Positions 18,855 to 27,738 of a stretch of DNA of 64,000 bases are shown here, piece by piece. The first letter of the stretch is position 1, and each line of letters starts with the position of its first letter. The position numbers were made by a program, and so were the translations under genes. The notes beneath the pieces are model-generated. The model searched no databases. It was not told the origin of the DNA and worked only from the letters and a program-made list of their open reading frames with translations. Origin of the DNA: Euzebyella saccharophila (GTDB lineage: Bacteria; Bacteroidota; Bacteroidia; Flavobacteriales; Flavobacteriaceae); assembly GCF_014855495.1 (NCBI RefSeq), contig NZ_JACYFJ010000005.1:124001-188000 (forward strand), written 5' to 3'.

Positions 18855-19337
18855 ATGCTAGTAGCATTTGATTCCCTTCCTGGAACAGCTAGAATTTGGA
18901 TTTACCAAGCCAATAGAAGCTTCTCAGATGAGGAAATTACCCAAATTCAAATAGATTTAGACGCTTTTGTAAAACAATGGACAGCCCATGGAAGCTCGCT
19001 TCATGCGGGATATGAAATTAAATATAAGAGGTTTATAATCCTTGGTTTGGACCAATCCGTTGCCTCTGCCTCAGGTTGTTCCATTGATGCCTCGGTCCAC
19101 TTTATCCAAGAATTGGAAAAAAAGTATGAGGTTGAGCTTTTGGATAAAATGAATGTTTCCTATAAACAGGGCGAGTATATTGCTTATAAGCCATTGGCAG
19201 ATTTCAAGAAAATGGCCAAGCAAAAAGCAGTTTCTAAAAATACCGTTGTCTTCAACAATCTTGTGAATAATAAGCAAGAATATGAGGAGTATTGGGAGGT
19301 GCCCGCTTCGGAAAGCTGGCATGCACGTTTCATGTAA
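18855..19337 (+). CDS. Conserved Bacteroidota protein of unknown function (often labelled ABC transporter ATPase)
   Basis: A 160-residue soluble protein starting MLVAFDSLPGTARIWIYQ. Close relatives occur across Bacteroidota and are often named 'ABC transporter ATPase'. I see no Walker A (GxxxxGK), no LSGGQ signature and no Walker B motif, so that name is not supported. It has FVKQWTAHGSSLHAGYEIKYKRFIILGLDQ and ASGCSIDASVHFIQELE segments, the latter with one Cys. It follows the CCG protein gene by 22 bp and is probably cotranscribed with it. A role is not known. Confidence 0.75.
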   Translation: MLVAFDSLPGTARIWIYQANRSFSDEEITQIQIDLDAFVKQWTAHGSSLHAGYEIKYKRFIILGLDQSVASASGCSIDASVHFIQELEKKYEVELLDKMNVSYKQGEYIAYKPLADFKKMAKQKAVSKNTVVFNNLVNNKQEYEEYWEVPASESWHARFM

Positions 19338-19447
19338 TCCTTTAAAATTTATAGACCTTCTTAGGTATTGGTTTCATTATATATATCCGATGAAATGCAA
19401 TATTTGTAATTGTTTTTAGTTATTGCCATAGATTGGTTCATATTACA

Positions 19448-22360
19448 ATGCGATTTAAAATACTATTCCCCTTTTTATTAATAACCTTTTTCTTTGCCCA
19501 AGCACAGAAGAATCCCTTGGTCGCAAAGGATAGTATTGCCCAGAAAAACTGGGTAGATAAGCAGTACAGTCAAATGACCTTGGATGAAAAGCTAGGTCAG
19601 CTTTTTATGGTCATGGTAGCTTCTGACCAGTCAAAAACTGCCACTGATGCGGTAAAATCACTCATTGAAAACCAGAAAATTGGTGGAGTCATATTCTCTA
19701 CGGGAGGGCCTATAATGCAAGCCAAATTAACCAATGAGTACCAGGCCGCCTCAAAAGTGCCATTGCTTGTTGGAATGGATGCAGAATGGGGTCTGTCCAT
19801 GCGTTTGGATTCTACCTATGCATTTCCTTGGAACATGACGTTGGGGGCTATTGAGGACAATACCATAGTGGCCGCCGTAGGTAAAAGAATTGGGGAACAT
19901 GCCAAAAGGTTGGGAGTACATATCAATTTTGCGCCGGATATTGATATCAACGTAAACCCCAAAAATCCCATAATTGGTAACAGGTCTTTTGGAGAAGATA
20001 GGGAGAACGTAGCGGAGAAAGGTATTGCCTTTATGAAAGGTATGGAAAGTGCTGGAGTCCTTTCTAGCGGAAAACACTTTCCAGGGCATGGCGATACCGC
20101 TACAGACTCACACCACGCCTTACCAATGATCAATTTTAGTAGGGAGCGCCTGGATAGTTTAGAACTCTACCCTTTCAGGAGATTGATAGAGGAGGGACTA
20201 AGCAGCGTTATGGTAGGGCACTTGGAAGTTCCCGCTATGGAAATTAAAGAAGGATTGCCATCCTCCCTTTCAGAACAAATAATTAGTGGGGTTCTAAAAG
20301 AAGAGCTTTGTTTTGAAGGTCTGGTGTTTACAGATGCCCTTAATATGAAGGGGGTTACCCAACATGGTAAGGATGGTGATGCAGAGGTGGCCGCTTTTAT
20401 GGCAGGCAATGACATTTTGTTAATGCCTACGGAAGTTTTAAAAGCAAAGGAGAAATTGACCAAAGCCTATAAAAAAGGAAGAATTTCCGAAGAACGCTTG
20501 GCTTATTCCGTAAAAAAAATATTGAGCGCCAAATATAAAGTTGGCCTGCATTCATACAAACCAGTGGAAACTAAAAATCTTTTTAAAGACTTAAATTCCT
20601 TGGAAGATGATATTCTTTATGAAGAAGCAATAGAGAATGCCATTACTGTTTTGAAAAACGATTTCTTTCTAATGGGAATCAAACGATTGGAAAATAAGAA
20701 GATTGCCTATGTAAAGTTTGGAGATGATTCTGCAGACCCATTTCTTGAAACCCTCAACAAGTACGCAGACGTCACGGAGGTTTCAGGGAATGATATTGCT
20801 TCGTTAAAAAAGAAATTGGAGGAGTACAATTTAGTGATTGTGGGCCTTCATAAAAGTAATGAGAGCCCTTGGAAATCCTATAAATTCTCACAAAAAGAAT
20901 TGTCCTGGCTGCAAGAATTGGCTGCAATGAGAACCTCTAATCTTATCCTATCTGTTTTTGCAAAACCATATGCTTTATTGGATGTACCTTCTTTTGACCA
21001 TATTGACGGGGTGGTGATGGCCTATCAAAATAGCTATTTTGCCCAAGAAAAGGCTGCGGAGATTATTTTTGGTGCCATAGGTGCCAAGGGAAAATTACCG
21101 GTATCGGCTCACAAAGAATTTCCGGTTAATTCACAAATAGAACTTAAATCCTTACTCCGCTTAGGTTATAGTTTTCCTGAAAGGGTAGGGTTTGACCCTT
21201 CCAAATTGGCTCAAATAGACCAATTGGTTCAAAACGGTTTGGATTCTTTGATGTTTCCGGGAGCACAAGTATTGGTCGCAAGACATGGCAAGATCGTATA
21301 CAATAAGGGGTTTGGTAAGCCAACCTATGATTCCAAGGATAGCATAACCCCCAACCATATCTATGATCTGGCCTCCATTACTAAAATTTTGGGTACGCTT
21401 CCCATGATTATGAAAATGGAGGAAGAGGGAGATATCGCCCTCAATAATACCTTTCAGGATTTAGTACCAGAATATGCAGATTCAGAATTAAAAAATGTAA
21501 CCGTTCTAAAAGCGTTAAGTCATTACGGTAGACTGCCTGCATGGATAGCCTTTTATGTAGATACGTTGGATAAAAACCGCAAACCCTCCAAAGAGTTTTA
21601 TAGGGAAGCACCTATGGATGGGTATTCCATAAAAGTTTCGGACAAACTTTATTTAACCGATGCCTATAAGGATTCCATTTATAACCGAATAGGAAGACAG
21701 GAATTAAAATCCAATCGGTATCGATATAGTGATGTAGCGTATTATGTGATGAAGAAATATATAGAGGATAAAAATAAGGAGTCATTGGATAAGTTGGTAG
21801 ATGAATTTCTCTATAAGCCTATCGGTGCTTTTAGTACCAGTTATAATCCTTTGAATAAGTATCCGAAGGAACGAATTGTACCATCGGAAGAAGATAAATA
21901 TTACCGTTACGAAACCGTGCAGGGTTATGTACATGATATGGGAGCGGCTATGCAAGGAGGCGTGGGTGGCCATGCCGGTCTTTTTAGTAATGCCGAGGAT
22001 GTAGCAAAGATCATGCAAATGTATTTACAAGGAGGCTACTATGGCGGAACTCGTTTTTTTGACAATCGTACGGTGAAGAAATTCAATACCTGTTATTTCT
22101 GTGACAACAAGGTGAGAAGGGGCGTGGGCTTTGATAAACCCCAATTGGAAGACAAAGGACCCACTTGTGGTTGTGTTTCCCGTAAAAGTTTTGGGCATAG
22201 TGGTTTTACAGGGACCTATACTTGGGCCGACCCAGAAGAAGAGCTGGTTTACGTTTTTCTCTCCAACAGAACCTATCCCACGGCTTCCAACACGCTTTTA
22301 GTAAAATCTGGGCTACGAACCCGTATTCAGCAGGCAATTTACGACGCATTGGAAAATTAA
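19448..22360 (+). CDS. GH3 beta-N-acetylhexosaminidase fused to a serine hydrolase (beta-lactamase fold)
   Basis: A 970-residue exported protein. The ATG at 19448 gives a clean signal peptide (MRFKILFPFLLITFFFAQAQ); a TTG 15 nt earlier is less likely. The GH3 N-terminal domain spans about 35-360, with the NagZ-type KHFPGHGDT loop at 209-217 and DSHHALP after it, and a probable nucleophile Asp296 in VFTDALNMKG. A second domain (about 590-965) has the class C beta-lactamase/DD-peptidase fold: S643-x-x-K646 (SITK), a YSD motif near 760, and HSGFTGT near the end in the HxG position. The pairing suggests peptidoglycan turnover. The substrate of the hydrolase domain is not shown. Confidence 0.88.
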   Translation: MRFKILFPFLLITFFFAQAQKNPLVAKDSIAQKNWVDKQYSQMTLDEKLGQLFMVMVASDQSKTATDAVKSLIENQKIGGVIFSTGGPIMQAKLTNEYQAASKVPLLVGMDAEWGLSMRLDSTYAFPWNMTLGAIEDNTIVAAVGKRIGEHAKRLGVHINFAPDIDINVNPKNPIIGNRSFGEDRENVAEKGIAFMKGMESAGVLSSGKHFPGHGDTATDSHHALPMINFSRERLDSLELYPFRRLIEEGLSSVMVGHLEVPAMEIKEGLPSSLSEQIISGVLKEELCFEGLVFTDALNMKGVTQHGKDGDAEVAAFMAGNDILLMPTEVLKAKEKLTKAYKKGRISEERLAYSVKKILSAKYKVGLHSYKPVETKNLFKDLNSLEDDILYEEAIENAITVLKNDFFLMGIKRLENKKIAYVKFGDDSADPFLETLNKYADVTEVSGNDIASLKKKLEEYNLVIVGLHKSNESPWKSYKFSQKELSWLQELAAMRTSNLILSVFAKPYALLDVPSFDHIDGVVMAYQNSYFAQEKAAEIIFGAIGAKGKLPVSAHKEFPVNSQIELKSLLRLGYSFPERVGFDPSKLAQIDQLVQNGLDSLMFPGAQVLVARHGKIVYNKGFGKPTYDSKDSITPNHIYDLASITKILGTLPMIMKMEEEGDIALNNTFQDLVPEYADSELKNVTVLKALSHYGRLPAWIAFYVDTLDKNRKPSKEFYREAPMDGYSIKVSDKLYLTDAYKDSIYNRIGRQELKSNRYRYSDVAYYVMKKYIEDKNKESLDKLVDEFLYKPIGAFSTSYNPLNKYPKERIVPSEEDKYYRYETVQGYVHDMGAAMQGGVGGHAGLFSNAEDVAKIMQMYLQGGYYGGTRFFDNRTVKKFNTCYFCDNKVRRGVGFDKPQLEDKGPTCGCVSRKSFGHSGFTGTYTWADPEEELVYVFLSNRTYPTASNTLLVKSGLRTRIQQAIYDALEN

Positions 22361-22453
22361 TTGTGTTCTTCTTAACTAAACCTTAACTATTCCTGTTTGA
22401 AATTACAGCGAGGCAAGCCCGACAGAGATAGAGGTTTTAGTTAAATTTGAAGA

Positions 22454-23599
22454 ATGAAAATAGCTATTGTTTGTTATCCTACCTTTGGTGGTAGCGGTGT
22501 TGTTGCAACAGAGTTGGGAATTGCCTTGGCAGATAGAGGTCACGAAGTACATTTTGTAACCTACAAGCAGCCCGTACGTTTGAGTCTGCTAAGTAACAAT
22601 ATTCATTTTCATGAAGTTCACGTACCGGAGTATCCGCTTTTCCATTACCAACCTTATGAATTGGCACTATCCAGCAAACTGGTAGATACCATCAAACTTC
22701 ACAAAATAGATTTGCTTCACGTGCACTACGCCATTCCGCACGCGTATGCTGGGTATATGACCAAAAAAATGCTGGAGGAAGAAGGTATGTATGTTCCCAT
22801 GATAACAACACTTCATGGTACGGATATTACATTGGTTGGCAAACACCCATTCTACAAACCTGCTGTAACGTTTAGCATCAACCAGTCTGATGTGGTTACG
22901 TCGGTCTCTCAGAACCTAAAGGAGCGAACCTTGGAATTTTTTGATATCAGTAGAGAGATACAGGTTGTACCCAATTTTATCGATAAAAAGAAATATAGCC
23001 ATTCATTTACCGATTGTCAACGTTCCTTAATGGCAGATGATCACGAAAAAATAATTACACATATAAGTAATTTTAGAAAGGTTAAGCGTATTCCAGACGT
23101 AATTGAAGTTTTTTATAGAGTAGAAAAGGAAATTCCTGCTAAGCTCGTTATGGTAGGCGAGGGGCCACAAAAAGAAGTCGCGGAACGTTTATGTGATTCT
23201 TTAGGTATTTCCGATAAAGTTATTTTCTTGGGAAACAGTAATGAGATTGACCGAATATTATGCTTTTCGGATTTGTTCTTACTGCCCTCCGAATCCGAAA
23301 GTTTTGGTTTGGCTGCCTTGGAAGCCATGATTAATAGAGTGCCTGTAATCTCCAGCAATGCAGGAGGGATACCAGAAGTAAATATTGAAGGGGTCACTGG
23401 TTATTTGAGCGATGTTGGAAATGTGGATGAGATGGCCAAAAATGCCCTCAAAATTCTGGTAGATGAAGCCAATTTGGAAAAGTTTAAAAGTAACGCAAGG
23501 GCATCTGCAGAACGATTTGATATTCTAAAAATACTGCCCTTGTATGAAAATCTATATGAAAAGGCCTATAAAAGTAGGTTTGACAGATCATATTCCTGA
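22454..23599 (+). CDS. bshA: N-acetyl-alpha-D-glucosaminyl L-malate synthase BshA
   Basis: BshA joins UDP-GlcNAc to L-malate, the first step of bacillithiol synthesis. The 381-residue GT4-fold protein opens with the distinctive MKIAIVCYPTFGGSGVVATELG, has HVHYAIPHAYAGYM and TTLHGTDITLVG segments typical of BshA, and ends with the retaining-GT ESFGLAALE (E-x7-E) motif and NAGGIPEV. Length is normal. bshB and bshC are not in the window. A short lipoprotein gene overlaps its 3' end in another frame. Confidence 0.93.
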   Translation: MKIAIVCYPTFGGSGVVATELGIALADRGHEVHFVTYKQPVRLSLLSNNIHFHEVHVPEYPLFHYQPYELALSSKLVDTIKLHKIDLLHVHYAIPHAYAGYMTKKMLEEEGMYVPMITTLHGTDITLVGKHPFYKPAVTFSINQSDVVTSVSQNLKERTLEFFDISREIQVVPNFIDKKKYSHSFTDCQRSLMADDHEKIITHISNFRKVKRIPDVIEVFYRVEKEIPAKLVMVGEGPQKEVAERLCDSLGISDKVIFLGNSNEIDRILCFSDLFLLPSESESFGLAALEAMINRVPVISSNAGGIPEVNIEGVTGYLSDVGNVDEMAKNALKILVDEANLEKFKSNARASAERFDILKILPLYENLYEKAYKSRFDRSYS

Positions 23600-24056
23600 T
23601 GTTAAAACACTCTTATTGTTCGCTTGGGTGTTGGTATTGACTTCCTGTAACGCCCAAAAGAATACTGCAGTCAATAGTTATTCACATAAGGATGAAAAAG
23701 CTTTAAGTAGGGTATTGGTTGATTATCACGATGCATCCGCTTTTGATAGGACGATGGTGATTCGTGATAAAAAAGCTTTGACCAAATTTTTTTCATCTGT
23801 CAATAGAACAAGAAAGCCCGGTTTGGCAGTGCCGCAGATAGACTTTTCAAAAAACATGCTGGTGGTTCATTTTTTTGGGTTTACCGAACGAACCGAAAAT
23901 TTGGGTTTGTCGGTAATGGAAGAAACGGAATCTACCATTCTTCTAGAAGAGAATTCAGACACCCAGATAAATTCGGATGCTACCTCTAGGATGCTTCCTT
24001 TTGGAGTTTTTAAACTCCCTTCTTCCTTAAAAGAAATACGAGTAAAAGCCCATTAG
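23556..24056 (+). CDS. Small lipoprotein of unknown function, possibly PrcB-like
   Basis: A 166-residue protein (from the ATG at 23556) whose N-terminus overlaps the end of bshA by 44 bp in another frame. A hydrophobic stretch ends in the lipobox VLTSC, followed by NAQKNT, so the mature form should be a lipoprotein. Other possible starts are ATG 23544 and TTG 23580. The body (for example VVHFFGFTERTENLGLSV and MLPFGVFKLPSSL) weakly resembles the C-terminal domain of protease-complex PrcB proteins, but this is an impression only. A weak terminator (24123-24140) follows. Confidence 0.6.
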   Translation: MKRPIKVGLTDHIPDVKTLLLFAWVLVLTSCNAQKNTAVNSYSHKDEKALSRVLVDYHDASAFDRTMVIRDKKALTKFFSSVNRTRKPGLAVPQIDFSKNMLVVHFFGFTERTENLGLSVMEETESTILLEENSDTQINSDATSRMLPFGVFKLPSSLKEIRVKAH

Positions 24057-24117
24057 AACAGCTATTAACAAAATTTTGGCGCCATAGGACGATTATAATT
24101 GCCTTTTGAGTATTTTT

Positions 24118-24149
24118 TTGAGAGCCCGTACTTAAGGGCTTTATTTTTG
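24118..24149 (+). promoter_or_regulatory. Predicted promoter of the OmpA-family gene, overlapping a terminator hairpin
   Basis: TTG (24118-24120), 21-nt spacer, TATTTTTG (24142-24149): a full match to the Bacteroidota consensus, 27 bp before the ATG at 24177. The spacer holds a hairpin with arms AGCCC (24123-24127) and GGGCT (24136-24140) followed by a T-rich tract, which may end transcription from the bshA/lipoprotein genes. Confidence 0.55.
24123..24148 (+). terminator. Possible weak terminator after the small lipoprotein gene
   Basis: Arms AGCCC (24123-24127) and GGGCT (24136-24140) around an 8-nt loop, then TTATTTTT. The 5-bp stem is short, so strength is uncertain. It sits inside the predicted promoter of the next gene. 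Confidence 0.4.
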
Positions 24150-24176
24150 TAGAAGTATTCCCAAATCGTATTGAGC

Positions 24177-25355
24177 ATGAAAAACTTGGCAATTCTCTCC
24201 ATTCTTGTATTTTTTATTTCGCAGCTGTCAATCTTCTCACAAGAACTGGGACCGAATCTTGAATTAACTTCAAGAGACAGTATAATTGAACGCTCGTGGC
24301 ACGTGGGTATTGGATTAAATGCCGTGGACGATTCTGGGGATATGTTTGATGAACTGTTAGCGGTCGATTCTCAATGGAACTATGTGTATTTTCCTTCCCG
24401 TATCAACTTGGGTCGCTACTTCAAAAGTGGTATAGGGGTAGATGCCATTGCCACTTACAATAAATACCAGGTAGGAAAGCTGATAGAAGGGAGTATCAAT
24501 ACTGTAGAAAAAGACTATTACGCCATAGATTCTAGGGTGACCTATGATTTAATGAAGGTTTTTAAAAAAGATTCTTGGTTTGATCCGTACGTCGGGGTAG
24601 GCTTAGGCTACACCAAGGCAGATAATGTAGGGCGGGGCACCTACAATGCAGTTATCGGATTTAGAACTTGGATTAGTGAAAGATTCGGAATCGACTTTAA
24701 TTCCACGGGAAAATGGAGAATCAGTAATGATAATGCAACCAACCACCTTCAGCATGGGGTAGGAGTGGTCTATCGTTTCGGTATTGAGAAGGTACTGAAC
24801 GAATCCGGAGAAGAAAAACTGGCCTTGATGGAGGCGTTGGAAAAGGAAAAACAACGACAGCTAGATTCATTGAACCAAGTAGAAAAGGAAAAAGAGCTGG
24901 CAAGAAAATTGGAAATGGAAAGGGCCTTGGCACAGCAAAGAGCTGAAGAGGAAGCCAAAAAAGCTGCAAGGGAAAATCTTCTAAAAGAAATCGAATTACA
25001 AATGGAGGGTCTTGGCAATGCCTACTTCGATTTAAACTCCTCCTACTTAAATAAAAATGCCAAAACCGTTTTGATAGGTTTGGCAGCGATGATGGAAAAA
25101 TATCCGCAGCTGGAATTGGAAATTTCTTCCCATGCAGATTCTAGGGGAAGCGAGACTTACAACCAGTGGCTATCGGAACGGCGCGTGAACAGAACGCTTG
25201 AATTTTTAAAGAAGCAAGGAGTGCCCGAAACAAGACTTCATGGAGAGTCCTTTGGGGAAAGTCAATTATTGAACGATTGCGACGACCATACGTATTGCCC
25301 GGAAGACAAGCATCAGATTAATAGACGCTCTGAGTTTAAAATAGTAAACTACTAG
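24177..25355 (+). CDS. OmpA family outer-membrane protein
   Basis: A 392-residue protein with a signal peptide (MKNLAILSILVFFISQLSIF, cleavage near FSQ). An N-terminal beta-barrel-like region (about 25-205) follows, with aromatic-ended strands such as WHVGIGLNAVDDSG and FDPYVGVGLGY. A highly charged coiled-coil (about 218-275, rich in E, K and Q) leads to an OmpA-like peptidoglycan-binding domain (about 280-392) with the ELEISSHADSRGSETYNQWL and SERRVNRTLEFL segments. It probably ties the outer membrane to peptidoglycan. The ATG at 24177 is preferred to the TTG 6 nt earlier. It converges with the next gene with only 8 bp between stop codons. Confidence 0.88.
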   Translation: MKNLAILSILVFFISQLSIFSQELGPNLELTSRDSIIERSWHVGIGLNAVDDSGDMFDELLAVDSQWNYVYFPSRINLGRYFKSGIGVDAIATYNKYQVGKLIEGSINTVEKDYYAIDSRVTYDLMKVFKKDSWFDPYVGVGLGYTKADNVGRGTYNAVIGFRTWISERFGIDFNSTGKWRISNDNATNHLQHGVGVVYRFGIEKVLNESGEEKLALMEALEKEKQRQLDSLNQVEKEKELARKLEMERALAQQRAEEEAKKAARENLLKEIELQMEGLGNAYFDLNSSYLNKNAKTVLIGLAAMMEKYPQLELEISSHADSRGSETYNQWLSERRVNRTLEFLKKQGVPETRLHGESFGESQLLNDCDDHTYCPEDKHQINRRSEFKIVNY

Positions 25356-25363
25356 GTTGTATT

Positions 25364-27409
25364 TTAAGGTAAAAGCCCTTTATCGAACCATTTCTTTTTT
25401 ACCCAAAAGTTCAATTTAATATAGTAATAGGCTAAATCAACAGGTTTTGAAGCCCAATACAGTCCTTTACTATAAAGAAAAGGCTTGACCTTTACCAAAT
25501 ACCTAAAAACTTTTTCCGGGGATATAAGAAACCGTTTTAATAAGGTAGTTTTAGAGGTTTTAAGTTGCTTTGGATCATAGGCGATACCCACCGTATTGGC
25601 CCCTACATTTTGATAGAAACCTTTTGAAAGGTTTTTCACGAAGTTGATTTTTCTTTTGGTAGAAAAGATACCCGTTTTCAAGGCCATATCGGTCATATAG
25701 TCCTGAGCCATTTCTTGGGTGTAATCGATGGGTCTCAAAGCATGAAAAAGCTGCTCGAACTGCTCGAACATAAAACTCTGAATAGGTGCAATATACGTAT
25801 CGTAAACGAATTTCTCATTTTCTTCATGGCGTTCTACCGTTGGCGACATCGGGTTGTTGGCGTAATAAAGCGTGCTCCCATGTGGAGCCGCTAATAACTG
25901 CTCATAGAGTTGGCCATTGGCCATTAAAATATCATCGGATGATGTTTTGTTGGGATATATCGAGAAATTAAGACCGAACCTTTTCGTATCTTTTTGAATA
26001 TTGTAAATCTCTTTTAAACCTACATAGTAGCCCGTTACCGGAATTTCTTTGTCAAAATACTTATAAAGGGCTTCTTGCATGGTACCTCCCCAGCCTACAT
26101 CGACAAGGGTAATGCCTTCTTTTTCATAATCGACTCCAAAAGACTGTAAATAGTTGATAAAAGCCTCTTTTTGAATTTTACGATTTTTCTCATAGGCCTT
26201 TTGAAAAGTTTCGTTTTTCTTTAAGGCGGCCATAATTTCCGAATTAAAGAACTTCGGCAATGTTTCATCCGCCGGAAAATCTAGCTCGCTCTTTATTTTT
26301 ATCTTAGTTTCGTCCGAAAAGGGAAACCAGTCTAAAAAATGGGTTAGGGACATATCCCCGAATTTTTTCATGAGAGGCCCGAACTCCTCCTCTTCTATAG
26401 GCTTCAGTGCTAATTGCGTGGCAGACTGTCGGGAAGCCTTTAAATAATGAGTGCTTATCCTGCTTTCTTGGGGAAACTGATGCAATTCTTGATAGCTGTC
26501 AAATAACGCCTTTAGGTAATGTCCCTCTCGGGCCAAAAAGAATAAATCCTTTATTTTATTTTTTCGGGCATTGATGTATAGCCGTTCGGTAAAGAAGTAA
26601 AAATGGAGAATAAATTCACTAAAGGCATATTCGCTTTTTAGGCATATTTTTTCAATACTTCGGCAGGCCTTATAAAAACTCTTCTGGTCTTTACCCAACA
26701 AATTTTGTTTGTTTCTAATTTTATGGGAAAAGTGCTTTAAGTGTATGCCGGTTAACCCTTTCTTTTCAGCATTGATTACATCACTTTGCATATTATCGCC
26801 GACCATGACAACTTTATCAGGACTAACCTTTAAACGTTGGAGAACATCATCGTAAATGCTTCCATTTTCTTTACAGGCATCTACACTGCAAGAGACAAAA
26901 ATATCTTCAAAAAGGTCTAAAAAACCGTGGTGTTCGATTATTTTGGATATGACAGCCTTGGGTAAATAGAAATCCGAGACCAAATAAATAGTATAACCTT
27001 GGGTCTTTAGTCGATATAATTCAGCAACAAGTTCTTCATTGGTAAACTGAACCGCTATTTCAGAAAGAATATCAGCTTCTTTATAAAGGGCGCTAAAATT
27101 TTCAAAATCTTCTTGATTTAGTATATCGCTGTGTAAAAGTCTTAAATAAACTTCCGTTACTATTTTTTCGTAAGCTACCTCTAGATAATTTTTTTGTTCC
27201 TTTTTAGCAACAAATTCGGTCGCATTTGAGCGAATACCAAAAAGTTGATCGGCCGTAATGGTTAGCCCTAGTTCCCTGACCATAAATTTGGCCCAAATCT
27301 TTAGGGTATAATTTGGGTGGACCTTACGGTGTACAAGGGTGTCGAAAAAATCTGTAAACAAGACATTCTTGTCCTTTAGATTTTCTATCTTATTTTTAAA
27401 GTTTCTCAC
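25364..27409 (-). CDS. HAD-like hydrolase with large uncharacterised C-terminal region
   Basis: A 681-residue protein. Residues about 15-240 form a HAD-type fold: motif I is FTDFFDTLVHR (D20, D23), motif II LVSDFYLP (Ser145), a lysine near K180, and motif IV VGDNMQSD (D205, D210). In standard HAD phosphatases motif I is DxDxT; here the +2 acid is replaced by Phe22 (DFFDT), as in a subgroup found in polysaccharide loci. The remaining 440 residues (FFLAREGHYL, THYLKASRQSA, VDVGWGGTMQEALYKYF) are not a family I can name. It lies at the end of the leftward polysaccharide block, separated from it by a 329-bp gap. No signal peptide is seen, so it is probably cytoplasmic. Confidence 0.75.
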   Translation of the reverse strand: MRNFKNKIENLKDKNVLFTDFFDTLVHRKVHPNYTLKIWAKFMVRELGLTITADQLFGIRSNATEFVAKKEQKNYLEVAYEKIVTEVYLRLLHSDILNQEDFENFSALYKEADILSEIAVQFTNEELVAELYRLKTQGYTIYLVSDFYLPKAVISKIIEHHGFLDLFEDIFVSCSVDACKENGSIYDDVLQRLKVSPDKVVMVGDNMQSDVINAEKKGLTGIHLKHFSHKIRNKQNLLGKDQKSFYKACRSIEKICLKSEYAFSEFILHFYFFTERLYINARKNKIKDLFFLAREGHYLKALFDSYQELHQFPQESRISTHYLKASRQSATQLALKPIEEEEFGPLMKKFGDMSLTHFLDWFPFSDETKIKIKSELDFPADETLPKFFNSEIMAALKKNETFQKAYEKNRKIQKEAFINYLQSFGVDYEKEGITLVDVGWGGTMQEALYKYFDKEIPVTGYYVGLKEIYNIQKDTKRFGLNFSIYPNKTSSDDILMANGQLYEQLLAAPHGSTLYYANNPMSPTVERHEENEKFVYDTYIAPIQSFMFEQFEQLFHALRPIDYTQEMAQDYMTDMALKTGIFSTKRKINFVKNLSKGFYQNVGANTVGIAYDPKQLKTSKTTLLKRFLISPEKVFRYLVKVKPFLYSKGLYWASKPVDLAYYYIKLNFWVKKKWFDKGLLP

Positions 27410-27738
27410 TTTTTGCGGGGTAGAAATGTAATGGGGGAAAGCGCTATCTAGAAGATAAGCAGAAAAAGAACAGGATACTTTCTATAAAAGGAAAGCATGA
27501 TTTCTTCTTTAATTCCATCAATCCAAATCTGAAAATTTGATTTTTTTGGGGTATTATGTGTAGACACGTGTGCTCGTTTACGGGGTTTAACTGCAAATAT
27601 CTACGACGAACTACCTTTTTTAGATGTTTTTTATGAAAATATTGGCAATATTTTCGATAAACGGTAATTTTTTATTCATATCGGGGATTTTTAGTTTTTA
27701 AATTTTTAGATACAACCTAGCTGAGCGCTACTTCTACA
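27410..27738. other. Gap of 329 bp without a gene
   Basis: No convincing reading frame or exact TAnnTTTG promoter in either direction. It holds one perfect inverted repeat (27635-27655, listed separately) and several A/T tracts. It separates the last gene of the tightly packed polysaccharide operon from the 681-residue HAD-like gene. Confidence 0.6.
27635..27655. repeat. Perfect 9-bp inverted repeat in the intergenic gap
   Basis: Arms GAAAATATT (27635-27643) and AATATTTTC (27647-27655) around GGC. No T-run follows on the leftward strand, so a standard intrinsic terminator is unlikely. It could be a protein-binding site or an RNA hairpin between the two transcription units. Confidence 0.5.

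Noticed and set aside
22442-22449. TAAATTTG just before bshA as a promoter
   Set aside because: It ends 4 bp before the ATG, so a transcript starting there would lack a leader and start at or past the start codon.
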